Assembly (NCBI GenBank): GCA_023431205.1
Contig: JAEYXQ010000160.1
Coordinates: 1 to 64,000, forward strand
Length of the DNA stretch: 64,000 nucleotides
From: Pseudomonadota bacterium
GTDB taxonomy: Bacteria; Pseudomonadota; Alphaproteobacteria; Rhizobiales; Devosiaceae
Direction of reading: 5' to 3'
Positions 18,742 through 26,408 of the stretch are shown in pieces. The translations under genes were made by a program, and so were the position numbers. A model generated the notes under the pieces. That model was not told the origin of the DNA, did not search any database, and saw only the letters and a list, made by a program, of their open reading frames with translations. Within the stretch, counting starts at the first letter, position 1. The number at the start of each line of letters is the position of its first letter.

Positions 18742-19963
18742 GCGCGGTCCTTGGCTGTCGCAACAGCACCAGCAGGGCGATGCCGCCGACCAGGCCCCAG
18801 AACGGGGCCCCGATGCCAACGACGGTGATGCCTGATGCAGTTGCCACAAAGGTCAGGATTGCGGGTAGTCGCTGTTCCTCGTCAGCCAGAGCTGCCGCAA
18901 GGGCCGTCGCGAGGCTCGACAGGAGAGCCAGGCCGGCCACAGCCTGGATCAGGATCGGCGGCGATGCGGCGACGAACGCGGCGGCCAGGCTGGCGCCAAG
19001 GCCGAGCACCACATAGGTCGCGCCGGCGGCGACAGGCGCCGGCCAGCGGCGCGCGGGATCGGGGTGCGCTTCGGGGCCGGCGCAGATTGCGGCGGTGATG
19101 GCAGCGAGATTGGTGGTGATCGAGCCGAACACGGCGGTCACCCCGCTGGCGATGCCGGTCAACACAAAGGGGGCGGCCGGGCTGACGGTCACGCCGTTGG
19201 CGCGGAGGACCGCCAGCCCCGGCAGGTTCTGCGACGCCATGGTGACGATATAGAGCGGCACCGAGATGCGGATAATAACGTCGAGGGAGAGGCCGGGGGC
19301 GACGAAACCAAGGGCCGGCCAGGTTCCGTCGAGCGCTCCGGCGGGCAAGTGCGTGGTGACGGCCAGGACGATACCTGTAACCAGCACCGCAATCGGCACC
19401 GCATAGCGGCGCGCGAAGCGCAGCCCCAGCGCCCATGCCAGGAGGATCGGCAGCGCCATGGCTGGAACCTGCGCCACCGCTTCGATCGGCGCGAGGCACA
19501 GGGTCAGTAGCATGCCCGCCAACATCGCATTGGCCAGTGATGCCGGAATGGCCGCAACCAGCCGCGCCAGGGGACGGAAGAGACCGGTCAGCACGACGAG
19601 CAGTGCGGTGACAAGGAACGCCCCGACCACGGCAGGGAAGCCGCCCGCTGGCTCCCCCACGGTCAGCAGGAACGCCGCACCCGGTGTCGACCAGGCAAAA
19701 CTGATCGGGGTCCGGGTGCGGGCGCTGACAGCCATGTTCAGCACCCCGAGGCCAAGGCAAAGCGCCATCAGCCCGGAACCAGCCTGGGCTGGCGAAGCGC
19801 CGGCGGCTGTCAGCGCAGCCAGCACTAGAGTGAAGGTGCTGGCATAGCCGACGACCGCAGCCAGCGTTCCCGCCATGATCGGCTGGGCGGGATTCCAGCC
19901 ACCCGACGAAGCGGAAGGAGGCGCAACGGAATCGGCAGGGTCAAGCGGCGGCTCGCGGGTCAT
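18731..19963 (-). CDS. benE: BenE family benzoate/H+ symporter-like transporter
   Basis: A 410-residue membrane protein with about 11-12 spans. It has the BenE-type QPIMAGTLAAVVGYASTFTLVL first span, the central SWSTPGAAFLL-like motif (here FAWSTPGAAFLL), and FGSITTNLAAITAAICAG, all characteristic. Proposed role: uptake of benzoate-like aromatic acids across the inner membrane. No benzoate catabolic genes are nearby, so the substrate is open. Confidence 0.9.
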   Translation of the reverse strand: MTREPPLDPADSVAPPSASSGGWNPAQPIMAGTLAAVVGYASTFTLVLAALTAAGASPAQAGSGLMALCLGLGVLNMAVSARTRTPISFAWSTPGAAFLLTVGEPAGGFPAVVGAFLVTALLVVLTGLFRPLARLVAAIPASLANAMLAGMLLTLCLAPIEAVAQVPAMALPILLAWALGLRFARRYAVPIAVLVTGIVLAVTTHLPAGALDGTWPALGFVAPGLSLDVIIRISVPLYIVTMASQNLPGLAVLRANGVTVSPAAPFVLTGIASGVTAVFGSITTNLAAITAAICAGPEAHPDPARRWPAPVAAGATYVVLGLGASLAAAFVAASPPILIQAVAGLALLSSLATALAAALADEEQRLPAILTFVATASGITVVGIGAPFWGLVGGIALLVLLRQPRTAHAG

Positions 19964-20097
19964 GCCGCCTTATACACCGGCCGTGTAGGGGAAGAAGATG
20001 GTGAGCCGGCGAGAGGACAGCCTTGCTCAGGCTTAAACCGGCAACGACATCGCTCTCCGTTTGGCTCGGGCACAGACAAGCGGACGGAGACCCCAGC

Positions 20098-20890
20098 ATG
20101 CTGGCGATGGACTACAGGGGCCCTTATCGGGTCCAACAGCGAGGCCACGGCCGTCGGTGGCATCTACGGGTACTCGCATACGGCGGGTGGCTACGACGGT
20201 GGCCAGGCCGAATATGTGGATGACGCCGTCATGCTGACGGATGTCGTCCCCACCGGATACCAGGCCGCCGAGATGGGCGGCATCCGCCGCGGCGACACGG
20301 TGGTGGTGTTCGGGGCCGGGCCGGTCGGCATCATGGCGGCGCGCTGCGCCTGGCTGTTCGGGGCAGGGCGAGTAATCGTCATCGACCACCTGGACTACCG
20401 CCTCGAATTCGCCAGCCGCTTCGGGCCGGCCGAGGTCTACAATTTCTGCTCCATCGAGGATCACCCTCTACCTGGACATCGCGATGTCTGCATCGACGCG
20501 GTCGGTGGAGATGCGGCCAGGAGCGCTCTGCATACCCTGTTGGGCACCAAGCTGAAGCTCGAGGCCGGCGCCGCGACAGCGCTGCACTGGGCCTCGGTCA
20601 AGTAGGGCGGCATCGTCTCGCTGGTCGGCGTCTACGGCCCGACGGGCAACCTCATTCCGATCGGCAACGTCGTGAACAAGGGCATCACGATCCGCGCCAA
20701 CCAGGCTTCGGTGAAGCGTCTGCTGCCGCGGCTCATCGAACATGTCGAAGCGGGCCGCATCAACCCCAAGGCCCTCATCACCCACAAAGAGCCACTCGAG
20801 GAGGTCTCCGATGCCTACCACATCTTTTCCGCCAAGCTCGACGGCTGCATCAAGCACGTCCTCGCCCCACCATCTGCCCGTGCCAATTGA
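20098..20890 (+). pseudogene. Zinc-dependent alcohol/formaldehyde dehydrogenase, decayed
   Basis: Remnant of a medium-chain zinc alcohol dehydrogenase of the glutathione-independent formaldehyde-dehydrogenase-like group. The start MLAMDYRGPYRV is intact, but almost the whole zinc-binding N-terminal domain is deleted with a frame change near 20,138. A second short deletion follows QAEYV, before DDAVMLTDVVPTGYQAAEMG. The cofactor domain (VVVFGAGPVGIMAARCAW) and the C-terminal part are readable but interrupted by a TAG at 20,603. The end (DAYHIFSAKLDGCIKHVL) is normal. The deletions make a functional enzyme impossible. Confidence 0.85.
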
Positions 20891-21377
20891 AACCTCGGCA
20901 CCGCCAAACCGGATAGACCCGGCAACTGTTGTCGGCTTGTGCGTCGATGCCGACCCCGACAACGATCCGACCTATCCAATGCGCGACAGGACGCACGACA
21001 TCAAAGGCGCGACGGACTGGAATCGACCGACCCTGCAGCCGCAGACCGTCGAGGTGTTGGGGTCGACCGAGCACAACCGGCGCACGGCGGTCTATGGCAC
21101 CTCCACCCCGCCAAAGGGGCTCAGCGGCGCCATCCGCCGGCAGGCGTTCAAGAAGAGCGAGGGCAAGTGGAGCCACTAGCTGATGATGCTGGCCGCCGAC
21201 CGCATCAACGTCGTGGAAGGAATCGGCCAGGACCTCGCCCGCGGCAAGGTGCCGAACATCCCGGCCGAAATGGGCGTCCGCTCGGAAATCCAGTACAACA
21301 TGCCCGGTCTGGTCCGGAAAACCGTGATCGCCAGCACCGCAGTGGCGGTCCTCTACGCGCTGATCAGATCGGCCTAG
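20880..21377 (+). pseudogene. Conserved small protein downstream of zinc dehydrogenase, broken by a stop codon
   Basis: An open frame beginning at GTG 20880, overlapping the dehydrogenase end. It contains DADPDNDPTYPMRDRT, STEHNRRTAVYGTSTPP and GLSGAIRRQAFK, is interrupted by TAG at 21,177, and continues in the same frame with ADRINVVEGIGQDL and GKVPNIPAEMGVRSE. I recall a family of this pattern next to such dehydrogenases in alphaproteobacteria; its function is unknown to me. It is inactivated together with its neighbour. Confidence 0.75.
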
Positions 21378-21430
21378 CCCCGGCACCAATCCAGCCGACG
21401 CCGCCACTGATCAAGGTGCCATGCAGGAAA

Positions 21431-21477
21431 TGGAGGCCTCGTCCGGAATCGAACCGGAATACACGGATTTGCAATCC
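21431..21477 (-). other. attL: 3' fragment of tRNA-Cys(GCA)
   Basis: The minus strand reads as the 3' two thirds of a tRNA-Cys: anticodon arm ACGGA-TTGCAAA-TCCGT (anticodon GCA), T-arm TCCGG-TTCGATT-CCGGA, acceptor half CGAGGCC, discriminator T and CCA. The D-arm and 5' acceptor half are missing; similarity stops sharply at 21,477/21,478. A tyrosine integrase gene lies 517 bases away. This is the displaced 3' piece left by integration, so this site marks the host-prophage junction. The reconstituted tRNA-Cys should be at the far end, beyond 64,000. Confidence 0.85.
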
Positions 21478-21523
21478 GTACGAACATCAGGGTTTCTGCG
21501 GCTTTCGACGATCTGTGTCGCGT

Positions 21524-21997
21524 CTATGTTGCAGGTGGGGAGCTGCGAAAGCCGGAGAGTGCCCAGGTCAAAGCCCAACCGACCGCAAAGACAGCCAGGG
21601 GCACCATGGCTAGGCTCAGGGGAACACGTAGGGCTTCGCCCGGTCCTTGGTAGTGTTCCTCAGCCCACTCGCGTGTCGACCTAGCAAGGAATTCGTCTCC
21701 ATAGGAGGCGTACTCCGGGTACAATCTCCGGAGACTACTAAGCCAGATGCTGCATAGACCTTGAGACGACTCGACGTCCGGCAGCCCCACCCAGTCGGCA
21801 CCCCGCTGACCTCGTATGTCGCGGCACTGCACGACCACTCGAGGATCTAGGAACTGATACTGTTCATCGATCCTGGCTTGGTTATGGAACGCTTGAAAAA
21901 CACTGGGGTATGTCAGACCCGCTAGAACAATCAGATATAGGGCTGAGGCCACGAGCCAGAGCCGGACAAGGCCGCGTGTCCAATGTACCTGCCTCAT
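21524..21997 (-). CDS. Hypothetical membrane protein next to attL, in the integrase operon
   Basis: A 157-residue protein, family not recognised. One membrane span lies at about residues 10-30 (LVRLWLVASALYLIVLAGL) and another near the C terminus (LAMVPLAVFAVGWALTWAL); the roughly 90 residues between them contain several Cys and Trp and probably face the periplasm or cytoplasm. It overlaps the integrase stop by 4 bases (ATGA), so it is expressed with integrase and the RHH regulator in the lysogen or on induction. Its position suggests a lysogenic-conversion or exclusion function, but this is inference. Confidence 0.6.
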   Translation of the reverse strand: MRQVHWTRGLVRLWLVASALYLIVLAGLTYPSVFQAFHNQARIDEQYQFLDPRVVVQCRDIRGQRGADWVGLPDVESSQGLCSIWLSSLRRLYPEYASYGDEFLARSTREWAEEHYQGPGEALRVPLSLAMVPLAVFAVGWALTWALSGFRSSPPAT

Positions 21998-23187
21998 ACG
22001 AAAAAGCTCTTCTCTGCGGACGCCAATTCCTCGGCATCATCCTCGCGCGGGAACAGGTGCCCATAGACGTCCATTGTCATCGTGATGCTGCTATGACCGA
22101 GCCGCTCCTGAACCACCTTGGGGGGCAACTCGAGACCACCATCAGCCCTTCGGTTGATGCACCAGCTGGCGTAGAAGTGCCGTAGAGCGTGCATGCCGGT
22201 GTACTTGGGGGCAAGTACCGGGCGGCCCTTTTCGTCCGTCCTACCCGTCTCCACCACAATTCCTGCACGCTTCCACGAGGCGCCTATGCCGGCATGGGCC
22301 ATGTATGAGTGCGCCTCAACGTCGCCCTTGCTGGTGGGGAACACCAGGTTGAGCTCGCCCTTGGGGCACTTCAGCTTCCATTCGCGCAGGGTATTCGCCA
22401 CCATGGGCGTCATCGGCACCTCACGCTCGCCAGCGTCGGACTTCGGGCGGCCGATTTCACCATAGCGATCAGCGCGTTGATAGACGCGGATCACCTTCTT
22501 CTCGAAGTCCACCGCATCCCAAGGCAGGCCCCGAAGCTCAGACGCTCGAAGGCCGGTGAAGATTGCTGTCAGCAGGACAGGGCGCCACTTGCCATGGAGG
22601 GCAGCGATCAGGGCCTTGATCTCGGCCGGGGTAGGGATGTCGACGCCGACCTTCAGCCTGCCCTTGGCGCGCTTCTCTGCCCGGTGGTCACTAGAGCCGC
22701 GCCGGCCGCGGAGATCCCGAACGACATTGCGGGCCACTAGGCCGCGCTCCTGCGCATCGGCGAGCAAGCTGCCGAGGCTCACCAGCACCTTCTTGGTCGT
22801 TGCTCTGCTGCGGCCATTGTCCAGCAGCCATTCCTCGAAGGCGCGCACCTTGGGAACGCTGATGGTGGTGAGGCGGTCAGTGTCGAAGTAGGGATAGATG
22901 TGCCGATCGAGGTGGTTCTGATAGCTGTCGATCGTGGTACGTTCGCGACCAGCGCGCTCCCGCGCTGCAATCCACAGCTTGCCGGCCTGGCGCACCGTGC
23001 AACTGGCGCCGTCGGCGACGTGCACACCCTCGCGCACCTCCACATGGGCAGTGGCGGCGAAGCTGTCGGCTTCCTTTTTAGTCTTGAAGGTCTTCAGCCG
23101 GCGGTCGCCTTGGCCATCGGTGTAGTCCACTACCCAGGCTGTCTTCTCCACGCCTTTGGTGGTCCATGTGCGCTTGCGGACGCTCAA
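21994..23187 (-). CDS. int: Tyrosine-type site-specific integrase
   Basis: A 397-residue phage integrase that recombines attP with the tRNA-Cys attB. The catalytic residues are R214 (FTGLRASELRG), H333/R336 (HALRHFYASW), H365 (LGHSSITMTM) and nucleophile Y375 (MDVYGH). The N terminus has an Arm-DNA-binding-like segment (VVDYTDGQGDRRLKTFKTKKEA), followed by a SAM-like core-binding domain at about 66-160. It starts within the end of the upstream RHH gene and ends within the start of the membrane-protein gene, both 4-base overlaps, so all three form one operon. Confidence 0.95.
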   Translation of the reverse strand: MSVRKRTWTTKGVEKTAWVVDYTDGQGDRRLKTFKTKKEADSFAATAHVEVREGVHVADGASCTVRQAGKLWIAARERAGRERTTIDSYQNHLDRHIYPYFDTDRLTTISVPKVRAFEEWLLDNGRSRATTKKVLVSLGSLLADAQERGLVARNVVRDLRGRRGSSDHRAEKRAKGRLKVGVDIPTPAEIKALIAALHGKWRPVLLTAIFTGLRASELRGLPWDAVDFEKKVIRVYQRADRYGEIGRPKSDAGEREVPMTPMVANTLREWKLKCPKGELNLVFPTSKGDVEAHSYMAHAGIGASWKRAGIVVETGRTDEKGRPVLAPKYTGMHALRHFYASWCINRRADGGLELPPKVVQERLGHSSITMTMDVYGHLFPREDDAEELASAEKSFFV

Positions 23188-23810
23188 AATCTCCCCCAGT
23201 TCTCTCGCTTCTTCCTGGCCGCTTCTTCGGCCTCGCGCGAGCCCTTGGGGCCGAAGGCGAACTTCGGGCTGTCGCTGCCACGATCGTCAAGCCAGACCTC
23301 ATATTCATCGCCATTCTCCCTCAAGACGGCGTTTGCGGCTGCAACCAGCTCCGCCTTCCTCTGCGGGTCTTGTTCTTGAATGATGGCGTACGCCCACTCA
23401 TCGAAGAAATCTTCCAAACTGAAGGAAGGCGGAGGCGGAAAAGCGGCTTCCAAAGCCTGCACTAATTCTTCAAGGATCGGACGGTCATTGGCGGCGGCGG
23501 CGGCGGCAATTCGGGAGTAAAGTCCCTTTGGCAACCCAGCGGCCAGCGCAGCTTCAAGCTCAAGCCCGGCACGCGACTTTAGTCTTGCCTCGGCTTCGTC
23601 CCGCTCTTTCCGCAAGCGGCTCATCTCAGCCTTGAGCCACTTGATGTCATCCCCCCGGATGGCCTCATAGTCTTCAAGCCGGGCAACGATCTCAGCGTTC
23701 ATCGATCTTTTATTGAAGGCCGCCATTTCCTTCAGGGCGTCCCGCATCCCGTCCGGTAGCCGCAGGATGTATTTGTCCTGCTCAGCAGCAGGCCTTGCGC
23801 GCTCCGCCAA
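23184..23810 (-). CDS. Arc-type ribbon-helix-helix regulator with long C-terminal region
   Basis: A 208-residue protein. Residues about 13-50 form an Arc-like RHH DNA-binding unit (KYILRLPDGMRDALKEMAA, then RSMNAEIVARLEDYEA). A charged coiled coil (about 58-80) and a roughly 120-residue C-terminal domain of unknown fold follow. First gene of the leftward integrase operon. Three ATGGCA-N3-TGCCAT palindromes sit immediately upstream, so autoregulation and control of the divergent early operon is likely. It may replace a CI-type repressor in this phage. Confidence 0.8.
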   Translation of the reverse strand: MAERARPAAEQDKYILRLPDGMRDALKEMAAFNKRSMNAEIVARLEDYEAIRGDDIKWLKAEMSRLRKERDEAEARLKSRAGLELEAALAAGLPKGLYSRIAAAAAANDRPILEELVQALEAAFPPPPSFSLEDFFDEWAYAIIQEQDPQRKAELVAAANAVLRENGDEYEVWLDDRGSDSPKFAFGPKGSREAEEAARKKRENWGRF

Positions 23811-23828
23811 TCAACTCTCCACAGAAAC

Positions 23829-23903
23829 ATGGCACCGTGCCATCGGCGCCGCTTGACCAAGCATATGGCAATCTGCCATGACTGCAATATGGCATCGTGC
23901 CAT
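23829..23903. promoter_or_regulatory. Three palindromic operator sites, ATGGCA-N3-TGCCAT
   Basis: Perfect 15-base palindromes at 23,829-23,843 (N3 CCG), 23,865-23,879 (N3 ATC) and 23,889-23,903 (N3 TCG). Centres are 36 and 24 bases apart. They fill the gap between two divergent RHH genes; the third lies just before the rightward start. They are the expected kind of target for a dimeric RHH or HTH regulator and probably form the lysogeny switch. Confidence 0.85.
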
Positions 23904-23915
23904 GTGGTAAAGGGA

Positions 23916-24134
23916 ATGGAAAAACTGGTCACAACGATACGGCTGCCTTCCGACGCCAAGGCCTTCATCGAGGCCCAGGCGAGGGAGAATGCCTCCTCGC
24001 AGAACTCTGAAATCGTCCGCGCCATTCGCGCGGTCATGAAAGCAAAAGGCCCGGCAGCGGCTGCAACCGCTCCGGACCTGGAACACGACCACTCCCCGCA
24101 AAAGGACATGATCAATGAACGTGCAGCAGGATAG
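23916..24134 (+). CDS. Small Arc-type ribbon-helix-helix protein
   Basis: A 72-residue protein with a compact RHH fold: strand LVTTIRLP, helix SDAKAFIEAQARENA, helix SQNSEIVRAIRAVMKAK. The remaining tail is Ala/Pro rich. ATG 23916 follows AAAGGG and begins 12 bases after the third palindrome; the longer open frame would run through the operators and is not used. First gene of the rightward early operon and divergent from the other RHH gene, reminiscent of a two-regulator lysogeny switch. Confidence 0.72.
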   Translation: MEKLVTTIRLPSDAKAFIEAQARENASSQNSEIVRAIRAVMKAKGPAAAATAPDLEHDHSPQKDMINERAAG

Positions 24135-24504
24135 CACAGGCGCGGCTGCGCCCGCAACGAAGTACGCTACCAACGAGCTGGTGCGGCTCTGCAACGAGAT
24201 TGCCGGAGTGCTCGACAGCCACTTCGGCGACCAGTTCGATTGCGTCATCACCAGCACCGGGAAGGTCTGGCTGAAAGACGCCAATCGCGTTGATCCAGTG
24301 CCGGACGCCGACACGATGTTCGAGCAGGCGCTCGTGTCCCTCAAGATGGCCGCTATGAATCTCGATCCCACTATTCAGGGGCTCTGGATTGGCCGCGACC
24401 TTGGGCCCGGACTTCACGAGCAGCGCGGTCGGTTGAGCTGCATCACCTTCGACCGGGGCAGCAAAGCCCACGCCGAGGCCATGGCGCTACGGGGTGTGAA
24501 ATGA
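24115..24504 (+). CDS. Hypothetical early phage protein
   Basis: 129 residues, not recognised. No membrane segment or signal peptide; a mixed alpha/beta composition with FDCVITSTGKVWLKD and GLWIGRDLGPGLHE. It overlaps the preceding RHH gene by 20 bases and the next gene by 4, so it belongs to the early operon. Confidence 0.65.
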   Translation: MNVQQDSTGAAAPATKYATNELVRLCNEIAGVLDSHFGDQFDCVITSTGKVWLKDANRVDPVPDADTMFEQALVSLKMAAMNLDPTIQGLWIGRDLGPGLHEQRGRLSCITFDRGSKAHAEAMALRGVK

Positions 24505-24743
24505 CCCGGAAGCTGAAGGGCGACCTCATCGACGCTGTGGACCAACTCGGGGAAACCCGCGACCTGGTCGAAGCCGCCTTCCTGGCAGCGAACGCAATCG
24601 GCACTCGCCGACAGGCGAACGCCTTGTGCCGTCTGCTCGGCGTGATCAGTGACCAGCTCCAGCTTGTCGACGGCTACCTTGAAGGCCAACTGGCGGGGCG
24701 AGCGAAGGCTACCGGCACGGGAGCGCAGAACGATGCAGCCTGA
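24501..24743 (+). CDS. Hypothetical small early phage protein
   Basis: 80 residues, predicted largely helical (LKGDLIDAVDQLGETRDLVEA and following). No recognisable family. Translationally coupled to both neighbours (ATGA overlap upstream, 11-base overlap downstream). Confidence 0.6.
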   Translation: MTRKLKGDLIDAVDQLGETRDLVEAAFLAANAIGTRRQANALCRLLGVISDQLQLVDGYLEGQLAGRAKATGTGAQNDAA

Positions 24744-24930
24744 TCCCGAACACGGCCTCGATATCCTGTGGGGCTGCGCTGCCATCGCGAAGGTTATCGG
24801 CAAAACCCAACGGGCCACCTTCCATCTCTTGGAGCGGGGGCAAATCCCCGCCCGCAAGGTGGGAGCGCAGTGGTGCGTCAGCCGGCGGAAGCTCCGCGAG
24901 TACTTCGAGACGGAGGTTGCTGGTGACTGA
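24733..24930 (+). CDS. Helix-turn-helix DNA-binding protein, excisionase-like
   Basis: A 65-residue protein of the MerR/excisionase-like winged helix type: ILWGCAAIAKVIGKTQRAT as the helix-turn-helix, then LLERGQIPARKVGAQWCVSRRKLREYF. It resembles small phage excisionases or early regulators. ATG 24733 is used since the upstream extension only overlaps the previous gene. It could be the recombination directionality factor for the integrase. Confidence 0.7.
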   Translation: MQPDPEHGLDILWGCAAIAKVIGKTQRATFHLLERGQIPARKVGAQWCVSRRKLREYFETEVAGD

Positions 24931-25387
24931 CGAACTCGATGAACTGGAGCGCCACGTACGCTCCCTCTGGCCCGACCTGAACAAGCCGCGACCTGCACTG
25001 GCGGATGAAGACCGCGCAGTCGCCGCCAAGCTCCTGGGCAAGGACAACTTCAGGCGACTGTCCAAGGCAAAGAGCGGTGAACGGGTGAAGTACCGGGCGC
25101 CGACGCGCCGAGCGGAGTACCACTGCTTCCCGTCTGCCACCACCGCCGGTGTCGAGCACTGGGTGATCACCATGATCGAGAACGGCCGCCGCCGGCCGCT
25201 CGATGTCTGGCTCACCTACGAGAAGTGCATGCTCGGCGTCAGGTGGCTTGAGGGGAGGGGTATTCCGGTAACCCGGGCCGACACCGAGTACATGCGTTCT
25301 CGCGCTCCGGACACTCACGCGAAACCACCTCCTGAACGCAGCAAGCGCTTCGAGCTTCTCGCTGAACTCGGGAGCTTCCGTCGATGA
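24923..25387 (+). CDS. Hypothetical early phage protein
   Basis: 154 residues from GTG 24923, which follows CGGAGG at 24,911. Family not recognised. The first half is charged; the middle contains AEYHCFPSATTAGVEHWVI and PLDVWLTYEKCMLGVRWL. It overlaps the preceding stop and the following start, so is part of the early operon. Confidence 0.6.
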   Translation: MTDELDELERHVRSLWPDLNKPRPALADEDRAVAAKLLGKDNFRRLSKAKSGERVKYRAPTRRAEYHCFPSATTAGVEHWVITMIENGRRRPLDVWLTYEKCMLGVRWLEGRGIPVTRADTEYMRSRAPDTHAKPPPERSKRFELLAELGSFRR

Positions 25388-25653
25388 CCAGCGCTCAGAA
25401 GATCGTGCGAGCCGATGAGCTCGACCACGCTCTCGACGAGGTCGCAATGGCGGCTGTCGAGGGCGTCAACGTCACTCACATGGTCGGAACGGCTCGGATC
25501 ATGGACATGCAGGACGAGCCCCAGCGGGCCGCCTTCAACGCCTACCGCGTGGCCTTCCGGCGCAACGAGGCTGAGCCGAAGCTGCGGAACGCCGCGGCGC
25601 TGGTGCACGCCTACAACGCCTTTGCCGACCTCATGGGGATTGATCGCGTATGA
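25384..25653 (+). CDS. Hypothetical small early phage protein
   Basis: 89 residues, helical, not recognised. Four-base overlaps on both sides place it in the same operon as the replication genes that follow. Confidence 0.6.
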   Translation: MTSAQKIVRADELDHALDEVAMAAVEGVNVTHMVGTARIMDMQDEPQRAAFNAYRVAFRRNEAEPKLRNAAALVHAYNAFADLMGIDRV

Positions 25654-26408
25654 CCGACGAAGTTCTCGACGTTCAGTGCCTTCCCTATATGCCTCTGGAG
25701 ATCGAGCGGCTGCGCAAGTCCAAATCGTGGCTGCGCTGCCGCCGGCAGCCCGAACTCGCCTTTTATCTGATGAACCTCTGGATGCGTGCCTGGCACGAAC
25801 TGCCAGCGGGTAGCATAGAGGATGACGACGACGTTCTCGCCGACGCTGCCATGTGCAGCCCCGAACGGTGGGCGGAGGTCCGCCAGCAGGTTCTCGAAGG
25901 GTGGGAGCTGCGCAACGGACGGCTCTACCACCATGTCGTGACAGAGCTTGCGACAGAAGCTTTCGGAAAGCTTCGGAAGAACCGTAACCGCACAAAATCA
26001 GCCCGTGAGGCCCTGCAACAGTCCCGCGACGGCGCTGTTACAGACACTGCGACAGAGCCTGTTACAGTCCCGGGGACAGAGGTTGTCACAGACATTGTTA
26101 CAGACCCCGAAGGGAAGGGAAGGGAATATTCCGATACTAGCGTATCGGACGCACCAGCGTCGCCGATCGATGTTCGGACGGCGTTGTTCAGCGACGGGCT
26201 GGCTTCCCTGAGGCGCCAAACCGGGAAGACCGACAATCAGGCCAGGGCGCTAATCGGCAAATGGCTGAAGGCCACCGCTGACGACGCGGCGAAGGTGCTG
26301 ACCAAAATCCGGCAGGCCGAAGCTGACCGTGTGGCGGAAGCGATACCCTGGATCACGGCGGCACTGGGCAGCGATGACGAGTACCGGCGTCTGTTCGGGC
26401 GAGCATGA
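25650..26408 (+). CDS. DUF1376 (YdaU-type) replication-associated protein
   Basis: A 252-residue protein. The N terminus (LDVQCLPYMPLEIERLRKSKSW ...; RQPELAFYLMNLWMRAWH) matches the DUF1376 family found just before phage replication helicases. Residues about 125-150 are a Thr/Val/Pro-rich linker made of near-repeats of VTD/VT-P. The C-terminal part resembles the helical region of phage primosome proteins. Probably a DnaA/primosome-like initiator acting with the downstream primase-helicase. Confidence 0.75.
   Translation: MTDEVLDVQCLPYMPLEIERLRKSKSWLRCRRQPELAFYLMNLWMRAWHELPAGSIEDDDDVLADAAMCSPERWAEVRQQVLEGWELRNGRLYHHVVTELATEAFGKLRKNRNRTKSAREALQQSRDGAVTDTATEPVTVPGTEVVTDIVTDPEGKGREYSDTSVSDAPASPIDVRTALFSDGLASLRRQTGKTDNQARALIGKWLKATADDAAKVLTKIRQAEADRVAEAIPWITAALGSDDEYRRLFGRA

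Noticed and set aside
23829..24134. 101-codon frame starting at 23,829 for the small RHH protein
   Set aside because: Its first 29 codons are the three palindromic operators; ATG 23916 gives a clean RHH start.
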